Assembly (NCBI GenBank): GCA_030612385.1
Contig: JAUWNZ010000022.1
Span: forward strand, 1-10,943
From: Pseudomonadota bacterium
GTDB taxonomy: Bacteria > Desulfobacterota > Syntrophia > Syntrophales > JADFWA01
Length of the DNA stretch: 10,943 bases
Reading direction: 5' to 3'
The position numbers were made by a program, and so were the translations under genes. Position 1 is the stretch's first letter, and the number at the start of each line of letters is the position of its first letter. Of the stretch, positions 5,346 through 10,943 are shown piece by piece. The notes under the pieces are model-generated. The model was not told the origin of the DNA. It did no database searches and saw nothing but the letters and a program-made list of their open reading frames with translations.

Positions 5346-6053
5346 TCAAGTAACAAAGAAGGGGTTTACCATAAAATAGATCCCCAGGGCTCCAATCATG
5401 GCGCCTGCCCCTTTCCGAAACCAGCTCCCCGCCCCCTGCCAGGCGCTGTTTTCTAACAGCCTTTTCACCACTGCCGTGGAGCTGCCTGCCATAACTACCG
5501 GCAGACAATGTCCAACGGCAAAAAGAAGAATAAAAAGAATACCCGTCGCCACCTTCTGCTGGATGGTAATGATTGCAAGAATGGGAGCGATAAAACCGAA
5601 GGTGCATGATCCGGAAAGTATGCCGTAGGAAAGGCCCAGGATAAAGGCTCCAAAAAGGCCGCCGAGATTAAGGCGGTATAACAAACTACCGGACATCGAG
5701 CATTTTTCAACACCAAGCATGCCAAGCGCCACCCAGAGGAGAACCAGTCCCACAGGGATCTGCCAGTAATTTCCCACATCGCCCAACATGCGGCCTAACA
5801 GGGCGCAGATGACACCGACCAGCGTTATGGTGATAAAGAGACCGAGTGTAAAGGCAACAGAATAGTAGCCGGCCTGGATAGGCTTCAATGTCTGCTGCTG
5901 TCCTCCCACATAAGCGACTATAAGAGGAATAGAAGCCATCTGGCAAGGGCTGAATACCACGCTTACCAAGCCCCAGACAAAACAGCCAAGGGCCGCAATG
6001 ACAACGCCCCCTGCCATCCACTCATTTACAGCCAGAAAGAATGTGTCAAGCAT
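5346..6053 (-). CDS. ccdA: CcdA/DsbD-type transmembrane thiol-disulfide electron carrier
   Basis: A 235-aa, roughly six-helix membrane protein. S-P-C-Q-M-A-S-I-P-L-I at 36-45 and G-S-C-T-F-G-F-I-A-P-I-L-A at 148-160 supply the two helix-embedded cysteines (Cys37 and Cys150), the reactive pair of this family. The family takes electrons from cytoplasmic thioredoxin and passes them to extracytoplasmic thiol proteins. The P-C and S-C contexts and the length near 230 aa fit CcdA rather than full DsbD, whose extra periplasmic domains are absent. Its start codon shares one base with the thioredoxin stop (TAATG), so the thioredoxin is the obvious partner. Cys118 and Cys183 are extra cysteines whose role I cannot assign. 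Confidence 0.9.
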   Translation of the reverse strand: MLDTFFLAVNEWMAGGVVIAALGCFVWGLVSVVFSPCQMASIPLIVAYVGGQQQTLKPIQAGYYSVAFTLGLFITITLVGVICALLGRMLGDVGNYWQIPVGLVLLWVALGMLGVEKCSMSGSLLYRLNLGGLFGAFILGLSYGILSGSCTFGFIAPILAIITIQQKVATGILFILLFAVGHCLPVVMAGSSTAVVKRLLENSAWQGAGSWFRKGAGAMIGALGIYFMVNPFFVT

Positions 6054-6487
6054 TAGTTCCCCCTTTGACTCACCTTCGGCTCGTGAATCTTCGATTTCTC
6101 AATCTTCTCAATGCCCATTTTTTTGAGCTGCTCGCATATGGCTGCCTCGCTCATGAACCCCACGTGCCGGTAGAACTCTCTGCCTTCCTCATTAAAGAAT
6201 ATCTGTGTGGGGATGGCCCGGATGCCGAACCTTTTTGCCTGCTCGCGGTCTTTTCGGATATCAATGAAGACAATGGAAGCCCTGTCTTTATAGGTCCTTT
6301 CTACATTCTCCATAATCGGCTCCATCATCCTGCAGGGAATGCAGGATTTAGCCCCAAGGTCGATCATGGTGACCATGCCTTTGACAGGGACATTTTCAAA
6401 TTTTTCAGCCGCCGCGCCGGTTATGATCACACAAAAAATAAATACCACAATCAAACCGCTTTGCCAAATTCTGCCTCTTATCTTCAT
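6053..6487 (-). CDS. Exported thioredoxin-like protein (CIPC)
   Basis: A 144-aa thioredoxin-fold protein with a signal peptide or anchor (residues 1-27, ending G-A-A-A). The active site is K-S-C-I-P-C-R-M-M at 47-55 and the cis-proline motif is R-A-I-P-T at 90-94. Between them V-F-I-D-I-R-K-D is the central strand. It should act outside the cytoplasmic membrane, reduced through the overlapping CcdA. A basic 25-residue tail follows the fold. GAGGTG is positioned 8 nt before the ATG. In this operon it is the natural donor to the Sec/Cys motif of the DUF1573 protein or to the rhodanese; that is inference. The 90-nt gap before it (6488-6577) shows no clear terminator. Confidence 0.88.
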   Translation of the reverse strand: MKIRGRIWQSGLIVVFIFCVIITGAAAEKFENVPVKGMVTMIDLGAKSCIPCRMMEPIMENVERTYKDRASIVFIDIRKDREQAKRFGIRAIPTQIFFNEEGREFYRHVGFMSEAAICEQLKKMGIEKIEKSKIHEPKVSQRGN

Positions 6488-6577
6488 TATACAGACACCT
6501 CATATCCTGTCGTTAATTATCACCAGGCCTGATGCTCGAACCGGCTGTGCAACAATCTTGAAACATTCCCCTTCATA

Positions 6578-6811
6578 TCACTTCCCGATCCATGTTCGAA
6601 TATCCTCTTTCTTCGGGATTTTACCCACACTCTTTACCTCGCCGTCGACAACCACCGCCGGCGTGCCGAATACTCCGTAACCGGCGATCTTCATGACATC
6701 GGTGATCTTCTCAATCTGAGCTTCCACGCCGGCCTCCGCCACTGCCTCCTTGACTATTTTTTCTGTCTGTTGACATTTTGGACAACCCGGTCCCAATACT
6801 TTGATCTCCAT
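6578..6811 (-). CDS. Small thioredoxin-like protein (CPKC, TM0996 type)
   Basis: A 77-aa single-domain protein: M-E-I-K-V-L-G-P-G-C-P-K-C, with Cys10 and Cys13, and cis-Pro51 in F-G-T-P-A-V-V-V-D-G. This is the compact redox-disulfide family found beside ArsP-type permeases in many anaerobes and archaea. It is cytoplasmic, having no signal. The start at 6811 follows a clear GGAGGT 6 nt upstream; an in-frame ATG at 6835 would only add residues encoded by the ribosome-binding site. It begins 13 nt after the permease stop. A role in handling thiol-bound metalloid or in reducing the permease or regulator is plausible but not shown. Confidence 0.9.
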   Translation of the reverse strand: MEIKVLGPGCPKCQQTEKIVKEAVAEAGVEAQIEKITDVMKIAGYGVFGTPAVVVDGEVKSVGKIPKKEDIRTWIGK

Positions 6812-6824
6812 TTTTTTACCTCCT

Positions 6825-7997
6825 TTATCCGGCAAAACTGCCGTAAATTAGACCAGCGATAGTGGACATAATGACAATGATAATGCAGAATGTAACTGTT
6901 TTTCTGACACCCATAACACTGCCGATCACCAGCATGTTCGGCAATGATAAGGCAGGTCCGGCCAGGAGCAGGGCCAGAGCAGGCCCCCTGCCCATACCTG
7001 AGCCTATGAGCCCCTGCAGAATAGGGATTTCAGTCAGGGTGGCGAAATACATCGGAGCGCCCGCAACCGAGGCAAACAGATTGGCCCACAGCGAGTTTCC
7101 ACCCAATAGAGATTGGACATAATGCTCCGGAATAAGGGCCGGATGCCCCGGCCTCCCCAGCATGAACCCGGCGATCAGGACGCCGCCGATCAGAAGCGGA
7201 AATATCTGCTTCATGAATCCCCAGGTAGAGTCCACCCAGTTGACACATTCATCCTTTGTGAACCAGGCCTTGAGCATGAAAGCCAGGATAATCAGAAAGG
7301 TGGTGGTGATGTACCATTTATATGCAAAGATCATCGGCCACAGGCCGGTCGCATCGGAAGCAGGCCTGGCAAAGGCGGCGAATACTAAAATCAGTACCAT
7401 AGCCAAGAGATACAGGCCGTCCTGCAGCAAGGTGCGCTGGCCTGCATCATCATCCGGCACATAGGTCTGCCCTGCAGTCCGAGCCGCGTCGTCTTTTCTG
7501 AAGATCAGCGCCATTAGCAGTCCGGTGACAAGCGCAAAAAAGACCGCGCCGACAGCGCGAGCTAACCCCATTTGCCAGCCCAACACCTTTGCTGTAAGCG
7601 TGATGGCCAGCACGTTGATGGCAGGCCCGGAGTATAGAAAGGCTGTTGCCGGACCGATACCGGCTCCTCGTGTATAAATGCCGGCAAAAAGCGGCAGCAC
7701 CGTGCATGAACAAACCGCCAGAATGGAGCCGGACACGCTGGCCACCGAATAGGCCAGAATCTTTTTGGCCCTGGCCCCGAAATATTTCAGAACCGATGCC
7801 TGCGAAACGAAAACTGAGATAGCGCCTGCAATAAAAAAGGCAGGAATCAGACAGGTCAAGACGTGTTGACGGGCATATTCCCGGAGCATCATGAAGGCCT
7901 CAAGGCCTGACTGCCGCACGACATTATGATCCCACGGCACATAGTAGCAGGCAAGAAAGATCATAATGATAAGCAGCAATTTGGTTCGTTCTTTCAT
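6825..7997 (-). CDS. ArsP-like permease (DUF318 family)
   Basis: A 390-aa integral membrane protein with about eight to ten helices in two halves joined by a hydrophilic loop (about 166-190). The family hallmark is near residues 94-130: A-V-C-S-C-T-V-L-P-L-F-A-G-I-Y-T-R-G-A-G-I-G-P, then Y-S-G-P-A-I-N-V. The second half repeats the theme with G-A-P-M-Y-F and A-G-P-A-L-S-L-P-N-M. The nearby Cys96 and Cys98 could bind a soft metal or metalloid. Characterised relatives (ArsP) export trivalent organoarsenicals; most family members are untested. The ArsR-type gene upstream and the CPKC protein downstream support a metalloid-efflux role. The start codon has only a weak or distant G-rich site. A gene symbol is withheld because the substrate is unknown. 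Confidence 0.87.
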   Translation of the reverse strand: MKERTKLLLIIMIFLACYYVPWDHNVVRQSGLEAFMMLREYARQHVLTCLIPAFFIAGAISVFVSQASVLKYFGARAKKILAYSVASVSGSILAVCSCTVLPLFAGIYTRGAGIGPATAFLYSGPAINVLAITLTAKVLGWQMGLARAVGAVFFALVTGLLMALIFRKDDAARTAGQTYVPDDDAGQRTLLQDGLYLLAMVLILVFAAFARPASDATGLWPMIFAYKWYITTTFLIILAFMLKAWFTKDECVNWVDSTWGFMKQIFPLLIGGVLIAGFMLGRPGHPALIPEHYVQSLLGGNSLWANLFASVAGAPMYFATLTEIPILQGLIGSGMGRGPALALLLAGPALSLPNMLVIGSVMGVRKTVTFCIIIVIMSTIAGLIYGSFAG

Positions 7998-8035
7998 ACT
8001 ATAACTTAGCGCCCCCTTACAGCTGGTGAAGCCTT

Positions 8036-8067
8036 TACATGCATGTATTTATATTTGACTATATAGT
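8036..8067. promoter_or_regulatory. Two perfect palindromes in the arsR-permease gap
   Basis: TACATGCATGTA (8036-8047) and ACTATATAGT (8058-8067) are perfect 12- and 10-nt dyads inside the 83-nt gap between the repressor and the permease. They could be a second operator or regulatory hairpins. AT-rich dyads this short can occur by chance. Confidence 0.3.
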
Positions 8068-8080
8068 GCCCGAGCGAAAA

Positions 8081-8425
8081 CTATTTCCCGCAGATATCCT
8101 CTCGTCGTATAGAAGGTAGTTTCCTTATTATCTCGGCGACCTCCGGTTCGTCCTCTAACCAGTGCGTCAGGTTTCCCAAAAGACTTGCCGTGTAGGGACT
8201 GTTGCTTCCATCCGTGAGATGGTAGTTGACCCACAGGCCGTCCTTGTCAAATTCAACAATGCCCGCGTCTTCCAGCGCCTTCAGGTGTTTGGATACGGTG
8301 GGCTGTGCTATCTTGAGGGCTGCCTGGATCTCACAGACACACATCCGCTTATGCTGAAGCATCTTGACGATCTTCACCCGATTTGGATCGGAGAGGGCCC
8401 TCATGACCCTGATGAAATCTTTCAT
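8081..8425 (-). CDS. arsR: ArsR/SmtB-family metalloid-responsive repressor
   Basis: A 114-aa winged-helix regulator. R-A-L-S-D-P-N-R-V-K-I-V-K-M-L is the family opening, followed by M-C-V-C-E-I at 28-33 with Cys29 and Cys31, the E-x-C-V-C-D/E type metalloid site on the recognition helix region. The DNA-reading helix is A-Q-P-T-V-S-K-H-L-K-A-L at 40-51 and the wing follows at 57-70. Classical ArsR proteins with this site leave DNA when As(III) or Sb(III) binds. It is first in an eight-gene minus-strand run and probably controls all of it as well as itself. GGAG sits 4 nt before the ATG. No extra C-terminal metal site is evident, although a lone Cys lies third from the end. Confidence 0.92.
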   Translation of the reverse strand: MKDFIRVMRALSDPNRVKIVKMLQHKRMCVCEIQAALKIAQPTVSKHLKALEDAGIVEFDKDGLWVNYHLTDGSNSPYTASLLGNLTHWLEDEPEVAEIIRKLPSIRREDICGK

Positions 8426-8440
8426 AATATACTCCTATAT

Positions 8441-8479
8441 TGCTATCTATGAATATATTGATAAATTTCCTTTTGTCAA
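8441..8479 (-). promoter_or_regulatory. Sigma-70-type promoter of the arsR operon with possible operator
   Basis: On the minus strand TTGACA (8479-8474) is followed after 16 nt by TATATT (8457-8452), five of six matches to the -10 consensus. The repeated ATTGcTA/ATTGaTA and the AT-rich dyad around the -10 box are where an ArsR repressor would be expected to bind. Transcription would begin near 8445, about 20 nt before the ATG. Confidence 0.6.
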
Positions 8480-8572
8480 GCCGAAAAATATTATTGAGAG
8501 AAGAAGGGCTGTGCAATTGAATCAGGAGACGGGCAGTATAAGAAGCCTGTTGATGTATTCGTAAAAAGCTCT

Positions 8573-8955
8573 GCTATACCGCGTGGCGGCATTATAACAG
8601 GAAGTAACGTAACACTTTGGTGAAATCGTAGTACGCGGTAACAACTGATTTATCCGGTGGGTTAAAGTCCTGTCCGGGGTATCAGATGCGGCACGTATTG
8701 GAGGATAAACAGTTCAGTGCTGGAGACCCTGTGCGGTGTTGCCGGAGGAGTAACAACCCCGGCATATAAGGAAACGAAATTGTGAGGGGCCGCACAGGGA
8801 GCCGGAGGGGTTCATAGTACCATTTGAAGACAAAGGAGACAATACAACCCTGCCTGAGGGAAGGAACCCTGCTTTGCTCATGCAACCAAAGAGTGGAGGA
8901 CAAAAGGGGTTGCGAAGATGCTAACAACCCCTGATAAGATCAGGATACTACAAGC
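8573..8955 (+). mobile_element. 5' remnant of a group II intron (RNA domain plus start of its reverse transcriptase)
   Basis: The segment has no intact gene but shows long RNA helices: TACCGCGT (8577-8584) with ACGCGGTA (8633-8640), and CCCTGTGCGG (8727-8736) with CCGCACAGGG (8790-8799). Its text (GGTTAAAGTCCTGTCCGGGG, GGAAACGAAATTGTGAGGGG, GAGCCGGAGGGGTTCATAGT) resembles the 5' domain of bacterial group II introns. After it, M-Q-P-K-S-G-G-Q-K-G-L-R and, in another frame, T-P-D-K-I-R-I-L-Q recall the start of intron-encoded reverse transcriptases. Homology stops near 8955, where lytic transglycosylase sequence begins on the other strand. The element is dead: no reverse-transcriptase core, no domains V or VI. 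The 5' end is uncertain and could lie as far left as about 8510. Confidence 0.6.
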
Positions 8956-9335
8956 GTATCGTCTTCAAGCGGTTTTTCAAGATTTAATCTCTTCATTTTT
9001 CTTAAAGCATATCTGCAGAAATAGAGATCGATGATTTCGCAGCCAGCCATGGCATTATAATGGATATCCCATCTCAGATGATCGTAATTATATATACCTC
9101 GCCATACGCGCTCGTTTATCTGCATCAGACCCACCGATGTACCGTTGTAAGATCGAAGGTAAACCACGTCCCCTTTTTTAACCCTGAATTGACGGAAACA
9201 ACCTTCCTGCCAGGCCGAGGCAAGAACAATCAGCCGGTAAAGATCGTAGTAATGATCCGGCATCTTACTCTTTTTTAAAGTGGAATAATTATTAAAAACC
9301 TCTTTATGTAATTCCCTGGCATGGTTTCTGCAATA
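8940..9335 (-). pseudogene. Lytic transglycosylase fragment, truncated at both ends
   Basis: The minus-strand frame contains the core of a transglycosylase SLT-type domain: Y-R-L-I-V-L-A-S-A-W-Q-E-G-C-F-R-Q-F with the catalytic Glu (near 9205), then G-T-S-V-G-L-M-Q-I-N-E-R-V-W-R-G-I-Y, then W-D-I-H-Y-N-A-M-A-G-C-E-I. Relatives normally go on from L-x-D-D-T-L into A-R-A-V-Y-A-M-Y-N-G-G-P. Here the frame reaches P-L-E-D-D-T-L and ends three residues later, where group II intron sequence starts. At the other end the homology fades near 9335. The open frame to 9437 has no signal peptide and would overlap the divergent NifX-like gene by 80 nt. I read it as a dead fragment. The intact enzyme cleaves peptidoglycan glycan strands in the periplasm. 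Confidence 0.7.
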
Positions 9336-9357
9336 TATCAGCACAGGAGACGGAAAA

Positions 9358-9774
9358 ATGAAAGTCGCAGTACCTGTCTGTGGCCATTTTGTTTCGACGG
9401 TTTTTGATTTTTGCGACCATCTTTTGATCGTGAACATAGAGTCTGGGCGGATAAAAGATCGGACAACAGTTCACTTCGCCGAAAATACGATTGCAGCCAA
9501 GGCCGTCAGATTGAGAAAAATTGGTGTTCAGACCCTTCTTTGCGGGGCAATTTCAAGACCCCTGGAGAGGATGATCGTTGCGTCAGGAATTGTGGTTATA
9601 CCATTCTTGAGGGGAACGGCAGATGAGATACTTCAAGCCTATCTTACAGGCAATTTGTTAGATGGACGTTTTGCCTTGCCGGGCTGCCGCACCGCTGGAT
9701 GGCATCGCAGAAGAAGAGGAATAAGGGGCCGCGGCAGGTGTGACGGTCAAGAGAATATGAAGAAAGGATGGTAA
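9358..9774 (+). CDS. NifX/NifB-type dinitrogenase iron-molybdenum cofactor biosynthesis domain protein
   Basis: A 138-aa protein. Residues 1-105 form the ribonuclease H-like NifX/NafY/NifB-C fold: M-K-V-A-V-P-V-C-G-H-F-V-S-T-V-F-D, then L-L-I-V-N-I-E-S-G, then V-Q-T-L-L-C-G-A-I-S-R-P-L-E, then V-I-P-F-L-R-G-T-A-D-E-I-L-Q-A-Y. Family members bind iron-sulfur or iron-molybdenum clusters, but many, probably including this one, occur without nitrogenase. After residue 108 a tail rich in Arg, Gly and Cys (P-G-C-R, then R-R-R-R-G-I-R-G-R-G-R-C) follows, as in related proteins beside DUF5320 genes. AGGAG is correctly spaced before the ATG. The stop is 2 nt before the next gene's start, so the two are coupled. 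Confidence 0.85.
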   Translation: MKVAVPVCGHFVSTVFDFCDHLLIVNIESGRIKDRTTVHFAENTIAAKAVRLRKIGVQTLLCGAISRPLERMIVASGIVVIPFLRGTADEILQAYLTGNLLDGRFALPGCRTAGWHRRRRGIRGRGRCDGQENMKKGW

Positions 9775-9776
9775 AT

Positions 9777-10145
9777 ATGAAAATTGCGATTACTTCCTAT
9801 GGTAAGGATCTTTCCAGTAAAGTGGATCGAAGTTTTGGGCGTGCAAAGTGGTTTATCGTTGTTGATACTGAGTCAGGCATTTTTGAAGCACATGACAACA
9901 AGCAGAATGTAAGCCTACCCCAGGGCGCCGGCATACAGGCCGGTCAGAACGTCGCAAATCTGGGGGTTGGTGTGATCCTGACCGGCAATATTGGTCCCAA
10001 TGCCTACAGAACGCTCAGTGCAGCTTCTGTTAAAATATTTCTTATCGAAAAAGGTATCGAGACTGCCCAGGATGCTCTTTCTGAATGGAAGGCCGGCCGC
10101 CTGAAAGAGGTGGCGGAGGCAACTATCGAGGGACATTGGGTATAG
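9777..10145 (+). CDS. NifX/NifB-type dinitrogenase iron-molybdenum cofactor biosynthesis domain protein (second copy)
   Basis: A 122-aa single-domain protein: M-K-I-A-I-T-S-Y-G-K-D-L-S-S-K-V-D-R-S-F-G-R-A, then F-I-V-V-D-T-E-S-G, then Q-G-A-G-I-Q-A-G-Q-N-V-A-N-L-G-V-G-V-I-L-T-G-N-I-G-P-N-A-Y, then A-L-S-E-W-K-A-G-R-L-K. This is the common anaerobe and archaeal form of the family, usually next to Mrp/NBP35-type ATPases and DUF5320 proteins. I chose the ATG at 9777 because AAAGGA lies 8 nt before it and the family begins M-K-I-A; an ATG at 9768 is in frame but inside the preceding gene. The protein has no cysteines, so any cluster binding would use other side chains or a partner. Confidence 0.9.
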   Translation: MKIAITSYGKDLSSKVDRSFGRAKWFIVVDTESGIFEAHDNKQNVSLPQGAGIQAGQNVANLGVGVILTGNIGPNAYRTLSAASVKIFLIEKGIETAQDALSEWKAGRLKEVAEATIEGHWV

Positions 10146-10163
10146 TAAAAAAGGATTGGCGAA

Positions 10164-10211
10164 GTTGCATATTTGCAACCTTTACATAAATATAGGTTGC
10201 AAAATAGCGAC
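10164..10211 (+). promoter_or_regulatory. Tandem dyad sites, probable sigma-54 activator binding sites
   Basis: GTTGCA-TATT-TGCAAC (10164-10179) is a perfect 6+6 dyad. GTTGCA-AAAT-AGCGAC (10196-10211) has the same layout with two mismatches in the second arm. Their centres are 32 bp apart, about three helical turns. They lie roughly 75-120 bp upstream of the sigma-54 promoter, typical for enhancer-binding proteins. TTGCAACC (10173-10180) and GGTTGCAA (10195-10202) can instead form an 8-bp hairpin, which could also end the preceding transcript. Confidence 0.5.
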
Positions 10212-10282
10212 TCCTATTTTTCTTTATGACTTTCAAAGTATGTAACCACTTGAAACGTGAAACTTTTATACGTAGCAAATTC

Positions 10283-10298
10283 TGGCACACTTTTTGCA
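10283..10298 (+). promoter_or_regulatory. Sigma-54 promoter
   Basis: TGGCACACTTTTTGCA matches the -24/-12 consensus TGGCAC-N5-TTGCA, with exactly 12 nt from the GG to the GC. Transcription should begin near 10309, some 50 nt before the start of the first DUF5320-type gene. It implies activation by an ATP-driven enhancer-binding protein. Confidence 0.8.
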
Positions 10299-10361
10299 AT
10301 ATAAATTTATAGAGTTTTAATTAGCTTTTGCGTAACAGTGAAAAACAGGGAGGTGATTTTA

Positions 10362-10649
10362 ATGCCAGGTGGAAATAGAACAGGACCGGCAGGGATGGGT
10401 CCGATGACAGGCAGGGCAGCAGGCCTCTGTGCAGGATATCCAGCGCCCGGATATATGAATCCCATTGCTGGTAGAGGTTTTTTGGGAAGCGCTCCTTATG
10501 GCAATGTGGCGCCAGGCTATTCGGGGGGGTATGTTCCCTATGGACCGGCAGGATACTATGGCGGTTTTGGGAGATCTTTTGGATTTGGCAGAGGTTTCGG
10601 AAGAGGCTGGTCCGGCAGGGGTCGTGGATTTGGTCGTGGTCGGTGGTAG
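10362..10649 (+). CDS. DUF5320-type Gly/Arg-rich small protein
   Basis: A 95-aa protein. Its start, M-P-G-G-N-R-T-G-P-A-G-M-G-P-M-T-G-R, then G-L-C-A-G-Y, then P-G-Y-M-N-P, is the DUF5320 signature, followed by Gly/Tyr/Phe/Arg low complexity ending G-R-G-R-W. The start is set by GGGAGGTGA ending 6 nt before the ATG; an in-frame GTG at 10338 overlaps that site and is not credible. There is no signal peptide or membrane segment, and a single Cys. The function of the family is unknown. It occurs with NifX-like and Mrp-like proteins in anaerobes. A sigma-54 promoter lies directly upstream. Confidence 0.85.
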   Translation: MPGGNRTGPAGMGPMTGRAAGLCAGYPAPGYMNPIAGRGFLGSAPYGNVAPGYSGGYVPYGPAGYYGGFGRSFGFGRGFGRGWSGRGRGFGRGRW

Positions 10650-10699
10650 ATTAATTTTTTACCTAATAAAATAGACAGATAAGAGGAGGAGATAATATT

Positions 10700-10924
10700 A
10701 TGCCAAGAGGTGATCGAACTGGACCGCAGGGGCAGGGACCGCGAACGGGTCGTGGTTTAGGGCCATGTGGTACAGGAACAGGAGAAAATCCGGATTCCGG
10801 TCAGAATATCGGATTCTTCCGTAGACTGGGAAGGGGTCTGGGAATTGGCCGGGGAGGAAAAGGAAGAGGAATGGGGCAAGGTTCGGGTCGCGGACGTGGC
10901 GGACAGGGCCAGGGTCGCAATTAG
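10700..10924 (+). CDS. Gly/Arg-rich small protein, DUF5320-like paralog
   Basis: A 74-aa protein that starts M-P-R-G-D-R-T-G-P-Q-G-Q-G-P-R-T-G-R-G-L-G-P-C-G-T-G, clearly paralogous to the N-terminus of the previous gene. A short F-F-R-R-L-G segment (39-44) follows, then repeated G-R-G-x-G ending G-R-N. GAGGAGGAG sits 8 nt before the ATG. It lies 50 nt after its neighbour and is probably in the same sigma-54-driven transcript, which may continue past the window. The Arg/Gly-rich tail could bind RNA or acidic partners, but no function is known to me. Confidence 0.75.
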   Translation: MPRGDRTGPQGQGPRTGRGLGPCGTGTGENPDSGQNIGFFRRLGRGLGIGRGGKGRGMGQGSGRGRGGQGQGRN

Positions 10925-10943
10925 GCTGAAGGTAGATAGACTG

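Noticed and set aside
5333..5356. Upstream TTG start for the rhodanese protein
   Set aside because: The ribosome-binding site lies between this TTG and the ATG at 5332, and the hydrophobic signal begins after the ATG.
8162..8564. Plus-strand open frames across arsR and its upstream region
   Set aside because: They are antisense to a clear ArsR gene, and their downstream part lies in promoter and intron-remnant DNA without coding features.
9336..9437. Continuation of the transglycosylase frame to 9437 as a genuine N-terminus
   Set aside because: It overlaps the divergent NifX-like gene by 80 nt, shows no signal peptide and no similarity to the family. The frame is open there only by chance.

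Overview
The window is about 10.9 kb of moderate-GC bacterial chromosome. The gene content points to an anaerobic, metal- and sulfur-active bacterium of the Desulfobacterota / Nitrospirota / candidate-phylum type. The clues are a MoaD/MoeB pair of the kind found near aldehyde:ferredoxin oxidoreductases, NifX-like proteins with DUF5320 Gly-rich proteins, a sigma-54 promoter, probable selenocysteine use, and many dispersed palindromic repeats. The lineage is inferred from gene content, not proven.

Layout. (1) 1-1042, plus strand: the 3' end of mnmA, overlapped by an odd gene that joins the N-terminus of a homocysteine-biosynthesis (DUF39) protein to two degenerate dUTPase-fold domains. (2) 1043-3583, plus strand: repeat-rich DNA around an unrecognised 178-aa protein, a MoaD/ThiS-like protein whose C-terminal Gly-Gly is replaced by Ala, and a MoeB/ThiF-family adenylyltransferase. 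At least four kinds of dispersed or palindromic repeat lie between them. (3) 3594-8425, minus strand: an apparent eight-gene operon. It reads, in transcription order, ArsR-type repressor, ArsP-like permease, small CPKC thioredoxin-fold protein, exported CIPC thioredoxin, CcdA, exported rhodanese, MauE/DoxX-like membrane protein, and a secreted DUF1573 protein. The last gene is interrupted by one in-frame UGA exactly where the family has the first Cys of its S-C-G-C motif. I read it as a selenoprotein (Sec73-Gly-Cys75). (4) About 8500-9340: a 5' remnant of a group II intron abutting a lytic transglycosylase fragment that has lost both ends. (5) 9358-10924, plus strand: two NifX/NifB-type proteins, then a sigma-54 promoter with two upstream dyad sites, then two small Gly/Arg-rich DUF5320-type proteins.

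How the parts may work together. ArsR senses a thiophilic metalloid, the permease exports it, and CcdA carries electrons across the membrane to the exported thioredoxin. Rhodanese, MauE-like protein and the Sec-containing DUF1573 protein would form an extracytoplasmic thiol/selenol relay. The standout observation is the probable selenoprotein at the end of this metalloid/redox operon. Other points worth a second look are the DUF39-dUTPase chimera, the MoaD-like protein without Gly-Gly, and the sigma-54 control region.
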